Origin: Chromera velia
Taxonomy: Eukaryota > Sar > Chromeraceae
Assembly (NCBI GenBank): GCA_018398765.1
Contig: JAHBMJ010003357.1
Span: forward strand, 40,826 to 71,172
Direction of reading: 5' to 3'
DNA length: 30,347 nt
The notes below the pieces were generated by a model that worked only from the letters and a program-made list of their open reading frames with translations, searched no databases and had not been told where the DNA came from. This document shows positions 20,551 through 30,347 of the stretch, in pieces. Position 1 is the first letter of the stretch. Every line of letters starts with the position of its first letter. The position numbers and the translations under genes were made by a program.

Positions 20551-20665
20551 GTGTATGTACTCGGAGTACAGACATGTGTATGTACTCGGAGGAAATACTC
20601 AGTTAATCGGCTACGTGTGTGTACTCGGAGGACATACTCAGTTGATCGGCTAATCGGCTTCAGTG
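20551..20665. repeat. imperfect tandem repeat with GTACTCGGAG core
   Basis: The core TGTGT(A/G)TGTACTCGGAG, or a close variant, occurs three times. The last two copies are each followed by (A/C)ATACTCAGTT(A/G)ATCGGCTA, spaced about 45 bp apart. No coding content. It may be a satellite seed or the untranslated region of a retroelement. Confidence 0.65.
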
Positions 20666-21120
20666 TATCAGCTCAGTCTGATCCTATCTGATACTGGTTC
20701 CAGTGTGCTGGCTTCCGTCTCTTCATCCCTAACCAAGTCCCATGTATGCGACTGCAAGCGTGACGTATGTATTGCCCCTCTGCATACTCGCTGTGCATAA
20801 TAATATTTTTGTTGTGTTATCTCTACTTTTATCACTTTCATTTCTTCTTATTACTTCTAGTAGGTCATTCTAATTACTAAGAGAATTAGCGTTTTTATTT
20901 AAGAGATTTTACATTCTTTTCTTTCTTCATCACGTTCTGAATTAAAATCAAACAATCTTTCAAATACTGCAGTACTGCTTATAAGTTTAACATAACAATA
21001 CCGATTAGATTCTCTACCTTGGAACGCGGCTCTCTGTTCTAGCTCTCTATTTTCTTTCCCCTCCTCTTCTTTGTCGTGGACTTCTGCGAGCTGTTTGGCA
21101 GTCACATCTCAAAAAACATC

Positions 21121-21666
21121 CTTAAGTTTCTCTTTGCATCTCCCCCACACTCTTTGTCTCATCAAGATTCTTTTTATAAGTATGTTCACATGCTAGTCTG
21201 CTTCGATCGTTGACCAAGAAGGTGAACAGGGCCATTTTATCAATTTTCCCATCTCCTTCTGACTTTTTATACGCTTTGCTCTTTTCTCTCTCTCGTCTGT
21301 CCACCCTTGTATCAGATAGCCAATGCATTCTTCCCTTTCCCATTCGTGCACTAGGCATTCTGTGAGCATGTAAACTTCATCTTCGAGGACTGAAATATCA
21401 AGCAAGTCGAAACAGAATGGACAAATTCGTTTCTCTAGTGGCAGTGAGTCTCTCTGTTCACCTTTCTGTAGCACTCTTCCTTTCAAGTTTGTGACAGCGA
21501 AGCTTCTTTCTCCAAGTCTGAATGCTATTCTTCTTCTATACACTGACCAGGGCGCCGGCTTGATATAGCAAGGGGGGGGTTTTCCGGTTTCTTCTTCTCT
21601 GAAGCACGCACGGAGTGCACCGCTGTTTTTTTCTGCATTTTCTTCTTTCTCAAAAAAAGACCACAA
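21121..21666 (-). pseudogene. LINE-type reverse-transcriptase C-terminal fragment, frameshifted
   Basis: The minus-strand frame contains CPFC, about 12 residues, EDEVYMLTEC, then an Arg/Glu-rich helix. Non-LTR reverse transcriptases end in a similar Cys-x2-Cys...(H)-x4-C motif (typically EDExHxLxxC); here the His is replaced by Tyr. Around 21290-21310 the better-looking continuation (IDKMALFTFLVNDRSRLACEHTYKK) moves to another frame, ending at a stop at about 21122. No polymerase palm is present, so this is a 5'-truncated dead copy, typical of LINE decay. A further Glu/Lys-rich frame at 20899-21105 may be its tail. The family match rests on this one motif. Confidence 0.5.
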
Positions 21667-22005
21667 ATGAGTGCGATTTTTGTAGTGTTACACAAAGACA
21701 GTTTGACAAGAAATTTTTGTAGTGTTACACAAGACATAAATATACCAATCCTGTTACAGTAGTATTACATAAAGTTAAATATATAACAATTACCCCTGAC
21801 CCCTTCTTACATATAAAAGTGCATAACAATTAGTATGCAATAATTCCAGAAAATTCTTTTAACACCATCTCTTTCACCCCCTGTGCTCCCGCTTTTGTAG
21901 TTTTACCCCTGCCTCCAGTACCCAAAAATTCTTAATTCCTGCCGCATACCGGCCGGCGTTGCTGACGAGACCATTGTTCGAAAAGCAGTACCCTCAAACC
22001 GTTCT

Positions 22006-22040
22006 GAAGAAGAAGAAGAAGAAGAAGAAGAAGAAGAAGA
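22006..22040. repeat. (GAA)n microsatellite
   Basis: About eleven to twelve uninterrupted GAA units. Confidence 0.95.
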
Positions 22041-22043
22041 TAA

Positions 22044-22200
22044 AACATAGAATTAATACACACTAAAGTGTGTAATAATATATTCCTAAAAGTGATTGTT
22101 TGAATTAATACACACTAACTTAAAAGTGTGTACTTAATGTCTCTAAAAAATGATAGTTTGAATTAATGCACACTAAAGTGTGTACTAATTCATTCATCAA
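22044..22200. repeat. three copies of a palindrome-centred repeat
   Basis: Three units of about 55-60 bp, each centred on GAATTAATACACACT followed closely by AGTGTGTA and an AT-rich tail. In units one and three CACACTAAAGTGTG is an exact hairpin (6-bp stem, 2-base loop); in unit two the loop is longer. It lies between a LINE remnant and the direct repeats below. Confidence 0.8.
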
Positions 22201-22389
22201 AATGTGGGGAAACTGCATTTAAGATCAGTTCCTAGCACGTCCGCCTCACTCTTAACCTTCCATTCGTCTATGCAACAAAACAAAACAACCCCCTTGGCTA
22301 TACATTCCTACCCACTAAGTTCAATTCGATCGAAATGTGGGGACACTGCATTTAAGATCGGTTCCTATCACGTCCGCCTTATTCTTATA
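22201..22389 (+). repeat. 55-bp direct repeat pair, 134-bp period
   Basis: 22201-22255 and 22335-22389 share AATGTGGGGA, ACTGCATTTAAGATC, GTTCCTA and CACGTCCGCCT with few mismatches. The spacer contains AACAAAACAAAACAAC followed by CCTTGGCTATAC, which recurs in similar form at about 26191-26219 (AACAAAACAAAACAACGCCC, then CTGGCTATAC). A dispersed element is therefore likely. Confidence 0.75.
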
Positions 22390-23235
22390 CTGTAATGCTC
22401 TAAAGGAGTATGCCATGGCCCCCTAAGATTCTTCTGTACGGGCAAACTCCGGAATATCCCGGTATCTGCCTGCTCTTATCATACAGCCCTTTGACAAAAC
22501 GTTACTATTAGTTACCACCCAAGCCCGTCAAAATTAAACCACTAATAAAAAATACCGAATAATACTGAAATTTTTTTTTAAAAAATATTTTTCCAAAAAG
22601 GGCTGTTTATTAGTCCTGTTCTTCCTAGCTAAGACACTCTCCGCTTTGCTAGTAGCTAGCTTAAATTTCTTATATAAGTTTAAATCAATTTGGTTCAGTC
22701 TAAATCTTTAGTTTCAAAACTTAGGCTTTCCATTTACTCCCAGTTGTCATCAGTGTCGGAGTGTCCCACTGTCCCTTGGTGCCTGTACCGCGGCAATGCT
22801 ACTGGAACTAGCAAAGGAACACTCCCCCCATGGTTGCTTTCTCGGCTTTCTTTCCGCCCTCGATTGTTGCAGTAAGATATGATAATTATGTATCATTATT
22901 TATCATAAATTCACATAGATTTATATAAATCGGGAACATCTTAAAGAGAAACATATAATTGTTATATATTAATCAATCGTGATAGCTCTAGATGGCTCCT
23001 GTTCCTGCGTTTATGGCAGTTAGAGACACTGTGACAGCGCACGCTTGCTTGGCTAGTGTTAGACCATGTCAGGCCGGGCCTGGCCAGCCGTACGATAAAG
23101 ACGCAACCTTTAAGCTGAATCAGAGCTCGGCTGTATAATGATAATTGTGAAATGAAAAGGACCGATCGAGTGTTACAGAGATGAAAAGAATGCAGGGAGA
23201 GAGATGAGAGAGACAGAAAAGGAGCGGGAGGAGAG
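22390..23235. other. AT-rich intergenic, no gene recognised
   Basis: AT-rich sequence with an A/T tract near 22568-22592 and a short ORF at 22690-22875 with no recognisable domain. No splice-flanked protein segment is seen. Confidence 0.5.
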
Positions 23236-23239
23236 GAGG

Positions 23240-23537
23240 CCAGAAGGACAGACACACACACACACACACACACAGACAGACAGACAGACAGAGTGCCACC
23301 ACGCAACACACGCACAGACTACAGAGACAGAGATACAAACAAACACAAAAATAGAGAGAGACGGATAGAGAGACTATATTGTCCTTTCTTTCTGTTCCTT
23401 TCTTTCACAGACACACATCTTTCTATTCCTTGCTTTCACAGACACAGACACAGAGACACACATATACATACATACATATATACACACATACACACATATA
23501 CGCATACACACATATACACATACACACACACACACCA

Positions 23538-23577
<40 letters not shown>

Positions 23578-23580
23578 ACA

Positions 23581-23623
<43 letters not shown>

Positions 23624-23815
23624 TACACAGAGGCCACGCAACACACAGACAGACCACCGAGACAGAGACAGAGACAGACACAGAGACAGAGAAAGAGACA
23701 GAGACAGAGACAGCCACAGACACAGACACAGACACAGAGACAGACAGACAGACAGACAGATAGAAAGGCAGACAAACAGACAGAGAGACAGACAGACAGA
23801 CAGACAGGCAGACAA
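23240..23815. repeat. large compound microsatellite (CA, CATA, CACACAC, GACAGA, GACA)
   Basis: Starts with CA and CAGA arrays at about 23250-23291, and resumes at about 23430-23815 with CACATA, CA and GACAGA arrays ending in GACA. The order CA, then GACAGA, then GACA resembles that in SDR intron 3. All long frames over it (His/Thr, Cys/Val or Ser/Leu repeats) are repeat products. Confidence 0.95.
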
Positions 23816-23964
23816 TCTTATCCCTTCCCAATCTACTATCGTACCTACCAATCCAACATCACCTATTAAGAATCAATAATTACCTATACCTGTGTGAGAG
23901 GGTTATATGGGGTAAGGATGGATGAGTTGATCCTTTCTTTGTTTTTTTCTTTTCCTTTCTTTTC

Positions 23965-23974
23965 CAGACAGATG

Positions 23975-24006
<32 letters not shown>

Positions 24007-24060
24007 AACGGGGGAGGGGGGGGAGGGAGGGAGCGAGGGAGGGAGGGAGAGACTGACAGA
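23965..24060. repeat. CA/GA/GGGA purine microsatellite
   Basis: A short CA array, then GA, then G-rich GGGA units on the plus strand. Confidence 0.92.
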
Positions 24061-24316
24061 ATGTGAGAGAGAAAAGAGGAAAAGGGGGGCACAGTGGTTT
24101 CTAAGAAAGAAAAAATCTATGATGAAAGGTGTAAAAGGAAAAATGGGATAGCACGAAAAACGACTCTGAAGGTGATCGGAATCACGTAACAAAATCAGTA
24201 AACGTCTGTTTGTTGTCTCAGTATGGACATTGGATCGCATGCACGTTTACTCAGAAGATGACGTCAGTCTTTTTGTACCTTACTGGTTCTCGTTCTGAAT
24301 CCTCATTTAGTCACAC

Positions 24317-24317
<1 letters not shown>

Positions 24318-24383
<66 letters not shown>

Positions 24384-24530
24384 CATCCCCTCAGCCCCTT
24401 ACCCCCTCACCTCCTCACCCCCTCCCTTACTCACTTACTCTGTGACACTCACACTCCCTCCCTCCCTCCCTCCCTCACTCACTCATTCACTCACTCACTC
24501 ACTCACTCACTCACTCAGTGACACTTACAC
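24318..24530. repeat. CT, CA, CCCT and CACT microsatellites
   Basis: Successive CT, CA, CCTCACC-like, CCCT and CACT arrays. The polarity is opposite to the purine array at 23965-24060, so the two could pair as a large purine-pyrimidine hairpin. Confidence 0.92.
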
Positions 24531-26566
24531 TCCCTCACGAGCGCTCAGGAGGCAAGTAGGCGGATGGTTAGGCACAGACTGGCAAGCAGTAGAGGGGCAA
24601 ATTAACAGGCACATATATGCAGGAATATAAGTAGGCAGGTAGGCAGGCAGCCTGGCAAGCAAGTAGACAGGCAGTGGGACTCAGAGGAACGCAGGAAGGG
24701 AGCCTTCGATGAAAGAAGGCAGGCAAAGCACCGATGTAAGGGGAAGGGCAGGGTGGCGGACAGCAGCTTACGTACACAAGTCGTGATACGCCCGAACATG
24801 CCTGGATATAGACAGATGACATTGTTCAAGCAGACAGGAAGGCACATAAGAAAAGGGTCAATGTGTCATCTCACGTTCAAAAGCAAGCTTAAGGGACACA
24901 TAGGCCGGCAGTCCTGCTTACAGACAGTCAGGCGGACAAGCGCGCAGTCGCACAGATAGTGCAGGTGGAGACACAGGTGAAAGTCCTATATAACTGCATG
25001 TATCTATCAGAGTCGCTGTGACGTCCAGAAGCTCGACTCAAGTCACTGTTTTATAACTTCAAACAGACTTTCTTGCTTTGTAACACTCTTAAAAGAACTG
25101 TCTGGACTATGCAGAATACACCTCGCTATCATCGGCAAGCTGGTCGGCAAGACTGCATTGGCGCTGGAGCACCGAAGATCAGACATTGTCAATTTACTGT
25201 GACATGTTCATACAAGAGTGTGGACGGCTTGAAGACTTCCAGAAAAGCAGAGTGAGAGGTCCCCTCTGACGAGATATGCACTACAATGTAGCTCCGAAGC
25301 AAACGGGGAATCAACTGGTCAGATACAGCTAGGTAGATCTCATATACATGGAAGCCTTTGCAAGCGGCAAAATTGATTGCATGCAGACAAAGAAGCTGAA
25401 AGCTTCTTTCATTCTGTGTTTCCTTTCAACTTCAAAGAGGTGGATTCTCATTTTGCGGCTCCTTAACGGTGGCACAGTAAAAACGGGTGAATTGCTCGGT
25501 ACACGCTTCGGTTGCTTGCTCGGTATGCGCTTTGGTTGCATGAGTTGACATGACTTAATTGTGAATCTCAGTACGTGTCTGTATCGTATGGGTTTGCGAC
25601 GCTCTTACAGCAACGCAGGATTGCGAAATTCGCGCATATACCAGAGCTTTGGGGGGTCTTTTAACATTCTGCCGGCCGGAGGCCACGGCATAACCCTTCC
25701 ATCCGTCTACGCTAGGCGTATCACAGCAAAAAAAAAAAAGTAAACCAGAATTGGCTTAAATTATTTTTTTCTTTTTTTTTTGCGCAACACCTAAGCAACA
25801 CTTGTGCAACACTAAAACAACACTTATGTAACACTTGAACAACACTTGTTTATCACCTAACATCCTTAGGCAAAAAAACAAAAAAAGCGAGAACGGGCTT
25901 AAATTATTTTTTTTTTCTCTGTGATAGGCCTAGCATCTACACAACAAAACTAGGCGACGCACAGTGATAAAAAAAAAGAAAAAAAAATCTTAAGAAGCCT
26001 ATAATCTTTTTTTATTTTTTTTTACTATTTTATTTGAAGTGTCAAACATATAACAAAAACACATTTAATTACAAAACCTACCTTTGGTAAGTTTGCTTGG
26101 ACTTTTGATTACTAGACTAAAAAAAAAAAGAAAGAAAAAAAAAATCTTGACATGTCTATTTTTTTTTTTAACCACTGTGTGTCGCCTAGCAACAAAACAA
26201 AACAACGCCCCTGGCTATACCATATGTAACAAAACATTTTTAAAAAAGTGATTGTATAACCCTACAGGATTAGTATAGATATAAATCATACATTCCAAAT
26301 TATTAAGCATTTGAAGCTGCATTTTAGACTTTACATAAGAATAAACGAACGAAAATATGAATGAACAAACAAAAAAATGAACGAATGAACGAACAAACAA
26401 ATGAACAAACTAGTGAACGAACAAACGAACGAACGAACGAATGAATGAATGAATGGTCTCAGGAATGAATGAATGAAAAGAGTAGGGGGAGGAAGGAGAA
26501 GAAAGGAAGCGTAAATAGAAGAAAGAATTAACGTACTGCCTTAGCAAATCTTCGTTCTTTATAGCT
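24531..26566. other. intergenic with degenerate repeats, no gene recognised
   Basis: 24540-24960 is a degenerate GGCA/AGGC-type array. 25728-26180 is AT-rich with repeated A-tract/T-tract pairs, and GGCTTAAATTATTTTTTT occurs at about 25752 and again at about 25897. 25783-25856 carries an imperfect AACACTTG repeat. 26338-26475 is a GAAC/GAAT/AAAC tetranucleotide tract. Short ORFs at 24753-24959, 25348-25548 and 25561-25743 have no recognisable domains. Confidence 0.5.
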
Positions 26567-28406
26567 CAGGCCTGGTGGTTCTGCTCTGTGCCACCTAGAG
26601 TGGTGGACCAGGTGAGAGACTTGCGCAGTAAATTAGTTATTGGGCAGCTGGATCGGTCAGGAGGGGACCTTTTCTTTGTATCTCCTCAGGTTTATACAAA
26701 TGCAATGAAGAATTTATTCATAAAAAATCCTGACTAATACTAGTAGTTATGTATTGTGTACCCAGTTGATGGAAGAAGAAGCAGTAAAAAAGCTCTTTGA
26801 AAAAGGAAAAGGGATTGGGGAGTTAGGGGAGAAAATGGGAAGAAAGTCTTGTGGGCGTCATACATTTGGGCGGGAGATTGTGTGGCTGAAAGCAAAATCG
26901 TTCAGAAACGGGCACCCTAGACAGCTTTCTGAACTGAAGTGGTGCCCACTGGTGTCATATGCGAGACACGCATGGAGAAAGCCCTTTTTGATTGTGTATT
27001 GGTTATTGAATGGATTGCTTTCCACTTTAAGTCCGTATGCGACCTTGTTTTCACCGTTTACTTTTATGCAAGACATCGGAAATTTAAATTTAATGGGGGG
27101 TCGGGAGATATCAAATACGCCTATTTTACTGCTGTTCGGAGAAGGATGTTACCGTTTGTTTCGCATTTTAGTCAGATCTTCGTTCATGTCGAGGATATTA
27201 AGAACTTTTATCCTTTAATTCCCTGAGCATTGGTTCTTCATTTACTTTCTTGTGTGTTTGATGAGCTTCGCGCATCTCGTTGGTATTCTTTTTTGGTATT
27301 GCCTTTTTTTTCTGTTGGGGGTGTTCAGATTTATTCTGCCACAATCATGGGGAGAGGAGGGAAAAAGTGGACACCCAAGGGTCATACTTGGCCTACAGCT
27401 TTTCTTTCAATACACGGCCGGTTCTAGAATGTATGGGCACTTTCTTTTGACAAAATTCTGGATTTTCTGAAATTGAACTTTGCGACCTGCTTTGTGGCTG
27501 TTGGGAATCGTCATGTGTGGCAGTGGCAGAGGTTTGTACAAGGCTCTCCTCTGTCGCCGGCCCTTACAAATGGAAGTGCGGCTTTGATCGAATGTGATTG
27601 GGCCACAGCCTGAGGGATTAGCTCTTTGTCGGATAGTAAGCGTGTGGTACGAAGATGGATAGATGATCGGCTCCTGGTTGCTCGCCTTCCCTTTGCTTTA
27701 GAAAAAGATCATATATGTGCAAGTCTTCGCAAGGAGGATTTTTATGCTGTGAAATGTATGTGTGCTTGAAGAGCAAAATTTGGATACTTTTCTGCAGTTC
27801 GAGCTTCGTCCATACGACTGCTGTACCCGCTTGTTTTTGTTGCCAAAGGACCCTAATCGCTGTTGTGTATCTTTGCTAGCTGGTGGAGTGAAGGCTCCTC
27901 TTCCTTTTCCTTGCTATGTTCATACGCGATCAGCTGTTCCTGCACATCGTCTTCTTGAGACTTTGTGTTCTCATATTTTGCGTACGTTTCTTTTTTTGTT
28001 ATGTCCCGATTCTTTGTTTGTTGCAGTTTTATGTGGTGTGTGGAAAGAATTGCAGGAGTGTGGTTTTCTTTTGCATAACATCCGTCACATCACTTTTGGT
28101 TTGCTTTTAGCAGCCAGTCTTGGTCACCTTTGCAATCGGCTTGGAAGGAGAGAATTTAAGTTTTGGAGCTGCACTTAGGGCGGCTGCAATTTTATATTGG
28201 TTGGCGTATGGTGAAGGGCGTCTGTTTTGCTTTCGTCCGCGGCGTGCCATATATTTGTTTTTACGGCATTGGCATACATTTGTGTGAGTTAGCATGCATA
28301 GGCTATCCAAGATTAATGTGCACTTTGCCTATGATTTCAACAATTTGCATGCAGGCCCTTTGGATCGAAACCGCTCGATCTTCTCGCTTTCGGCAAACGA
28401 TGTTGA
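26567..28406 (+). pseudogene. decayed reverse-transcriptase gene with WIDD active-site motif
   Basis: Read across several frames, the pieces fall in polymerase order. About 26640-26730: LDRSGGDLFFVSPQVYTNAM. About 26930-27000: LKWCPLVSYARHAWRKPF, like the RPIVSY.xHP.RK fingers motif of many reverse transcriptases. About 27185-27224: VEDIKNFYPLIP, like motif A D-x-K-x-(F/L)-(Y/F)-x-x-(I/L)-P. 27539-27571: QGSPLSPALTN, motif B. 27656-27670: WIDDR, motif C, in place of Y-x-DD. A tail (LRAAAILYWLAYGEGRLFC) runs to a possible 71-bp intron at 28284-28354 and TGA at 28404. Breaks include a stop after the first segment, shifts between about 27070 and 27230, TGA at 27611-27613, and another shift near 27770. 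The fingers and motif A wording resembles reverse transcriptases that I associate with protists and Penelope-like elements; the class is uncertain. No partner endonuclease, LTR or target duplication was found. Confidence 0.68.
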
Positions 28407-30347
28407 AAGCTAACACTCCGCAAACGTCTGACAAGGTGCATGGAAGTCAGAAAATGCAGTTGATCAATGTAATGAATAGATGAATAAATATACAATGTCA
28501 TCTAATAATTCAAGTTTGTATACTATAAAAATCACTTAATTGAAGTTTAAAACCTTTTTTATACCTAGTTTTATACACAACTTTTTATTATCACTATATA
28601 GGTTATAATTTGAATCAATTTTTTTATAAACCTAAGCTTGGCCAGGAAGGTCCGACGCGTGTATGCGCTTTTCTTGGACGCCGCACGTCGAGCGCTCGGC
28701 ATTGGGGCAGGAGGCCAATCCTCCAGACATTAATCCTATCCTATCCTATCCTAAGTTGTCATAACAACTTTATTTTTTTTTTTTAGTCTTAGAACCTAGG
28801 CTACCTAGCTTAGAACTAGGCTCAGTGAGCTTTTTACTAGGCTTTTAGGATGCTACACGATCACCGATCTCTAGACCGATCTCGATATATATCTGCTGCT
28901 GATCTTGTCCATGAATTTCTGGGATACATTCTATTGGTCCGTCCGTCCGTCGTGCGGCTTTCAGGCGCCAACAACCCGTTCTCAGAGCTTTCTCCGTAAG
29001 TTCTCTCTCCTAGCTCTTTTGCTTGACTACAGTCTTCTCAGCATGACTCCTGATCACACTGTCGGCCCATTCAGAGCGGACAGACGAACAGGATGACGCC
29101 AGACAAAGGAATGGACAGACTCCTTCGCTTCTCTTCTTCACACCCTGTTGTGTTTCGTCTTTTTTTCCGAAGAGCATTCACGAATCAACCGCGATACAGC
29201 GAAGAAACATAACGGTATGAACTGATGAATTATCTCTTTCCTTTTCCCTCCCCATACTCCCTGGATGGAAAACTTGCCACAATCTCGATTGATAGATTTG
29301 TTGCTTGGCCCTAGCTTTGCCTCACAAATGGCCTCCTGCGCATCCATTAGCAAATCATTTTTTTCGTGTCTGACTGACTGTCTTCCTTGCTTTCTTTCTT
29401 TTCAACTGACTCTCTTCATCTTCTGCCTTCTCTGAGTGGCGGTGCTCGTGTCTGCCTACCTGCCTGTCTCGATCTTTCTCATTTCTAGCGACCTGTAACT
29501 CTCCGTTTGAGCGGTCCTGCGTTTTTTCATTTCCTCCTGTCAGTGTTCAAAGCGTCTCTGCTTACTTCTCTGCCTGATATCCTCTTTCTATTCCTGTTTT
29601 CCTCCCAATTCTCCTGCGCATGTTTGTTTTCTCTCAACGACTGAATCTGCCTGCGATCTTTCTTTTTCTCTCTCTGACTGTTTGTTTGCTTGCTTGCTTG
29701 TTCGTTTCTCTGTCTGTCCCTCATCCTCATCCAGTCTGTCTGTCTGTCTGCCTAACTACCTACAGTCCCATCACTTTCTTTCATAGGCCTGTGCCACGTC
29801 AACGTGTCAGTCCGTCCCCGTGTCGGCTGTTGTTCTGCTAAGTGTCTGTCCTTCTGTCTGTCTGTAAGTGCGGTAGCCGGTTTCGGCACTGTAGAAAAAA
29901 GAGAGTGTATCGCTCTCAACCCCTTGACCCCCCCCTCTGCGACACAACTACAACACGGCGGGCCGAGCTAACTACTTCCTGCCGTGGAGGACAGGGCGGG
30001 GGCGGGGGAGAGGTACAAAGCAAGCAGGGGGGTCAGCCAAATTTCATCCCTGTGCTTCTACCAAAAACACAGCGAAAACGAACAGAGCTTGTTGAAACCG
30101 TTTTTTCTTTGCTTGCCACCAGGTCATCCTCTTGCCTTTTTTCTGTACGAATGCATTCCTCTTTTTTCTGACCAGCCGACAAGTGCGCAGGAACCGAAAA
30201 GCTCCTGCTTCTGCATTTATTCCTTCTGTTGCTTTGACGCCTGACGCACGCACAGGCCGGTCAAATGCATTTCGTTGCCTGTCTTCCCCACTGCCGAACC
30301 ACATCTGTCTCACAAGCAAAAAACAAGCAAACAACCCTGACGCTCCC
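28407..30347. other. intergenic or intronic, no gene recognised
   Basis: Starts AT-rich, then four TCCTA units at about 28734-28753, then pyrimidine-rich sequence with GTCT/TTGC arrays (for example 29735-29755). A GC patch lies at about 28655-28715. From about 28880 the composition resembles the introns of the host genes, so it may be intron or UTR of a gene beyond the right edge. I found no exon with a recognisable protein. ORFs at 28905-29096 and 29842-30171 (+) and 30044-30334 (-) carry no domain. Confidence 0.45.

Noticed and set aside
23430-23815. Possible CRISPR-like array
   Set aside because: Units are 2-8 bp with no unique spacers; eukaryotic microsatellite.
23374-23879. Cys/Val- and His/Thr-rich ORFs on both strands
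   Set aside because: Products of CA and GACA microsatellites.
28734-28753. (TCCTA)4 as an interstitial telomere repeat
   Set aside because: Does not match TTTAGGG/TTAGGG-type repeats and is only four units long.
1-30347. tRNA or rRNA genes
   Set aside because: I looked for the tRNA B-box (GGTTCRANNCC) and conserved rRNA blocks and found none; a covariance search (tRNAscan-SE, Infernal) would be decisive.

Overview
The window is nuclear DNA of a eukaryotic alga. The genes have many short exons, the introns are full of microsatellites, and there is an assembly gap. One intronless gene encodes a protein with the three-part address used to enter the thylakoid lumen of a complex (secondary or higher) red-type plastid. 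Together with GCATGC-type motifs near gene starts, this points to a photosynthetic alveolate such as a chromerid (Chromera velia-like). That assignment is inference; no marker gene proves it.

Layout: (1) 1-2428 (+), the last five exons of a poly(ADP-ribose) glycohydrolase. (2) 2429-9479, an AT-rich block without host genes. It holds dispersed repeats and a 1650-bp hAT-type transposon (6884-8533) with matching inverted ends, a perfect 8-bp target duplication and a decayed gene with a possible BED-like finger. (3) 9480-10193 (-), a predicted thylakoid-lumen protein, head to head with (4) 10900-13755 (+), an SVOP/SV2-like major facilitator transporter in three exons. (5) 15362-18983 (-), a short-chain dehydrogenase/reductase reconstructed from eight exons, the last one tentative. 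One of its introns contains the 260-base N gap. (6) 18984-23235, a GC-rich upstream region, an exon-like ORF of unknown function, tandem and palindromic repeats, and the C-terminal remnant of a LINE-type reverse transcriptase. (7) 23236-24530, dense microsatellites. (8) 24531-28406, an AT-rich block ending in a decayed reverse-transcriptase gene that still shows several polymerase motifs. (9) 28407-30347, pyrimidine-rich sequence in which I recognise no gene.

The four recognisable host genes (DNA-damage signalling, plastid, membrane transport, redox metabolism) share no pathway. The strongest cross-cutting signal is splicing: 11 of 13 inferred 5' splice sites begin GTC, and 10 of 12 firm 3' sites end TGCAG, often just after a GCATGC-like tract. 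I found no CRISPR array, operon, tRNA or rRNA, and no clear new multi-gene system. The items most worth following are the donor consensus and its likeness to GTCT microsatellites, the hAT element, and the reverse-transcriptase remnant.
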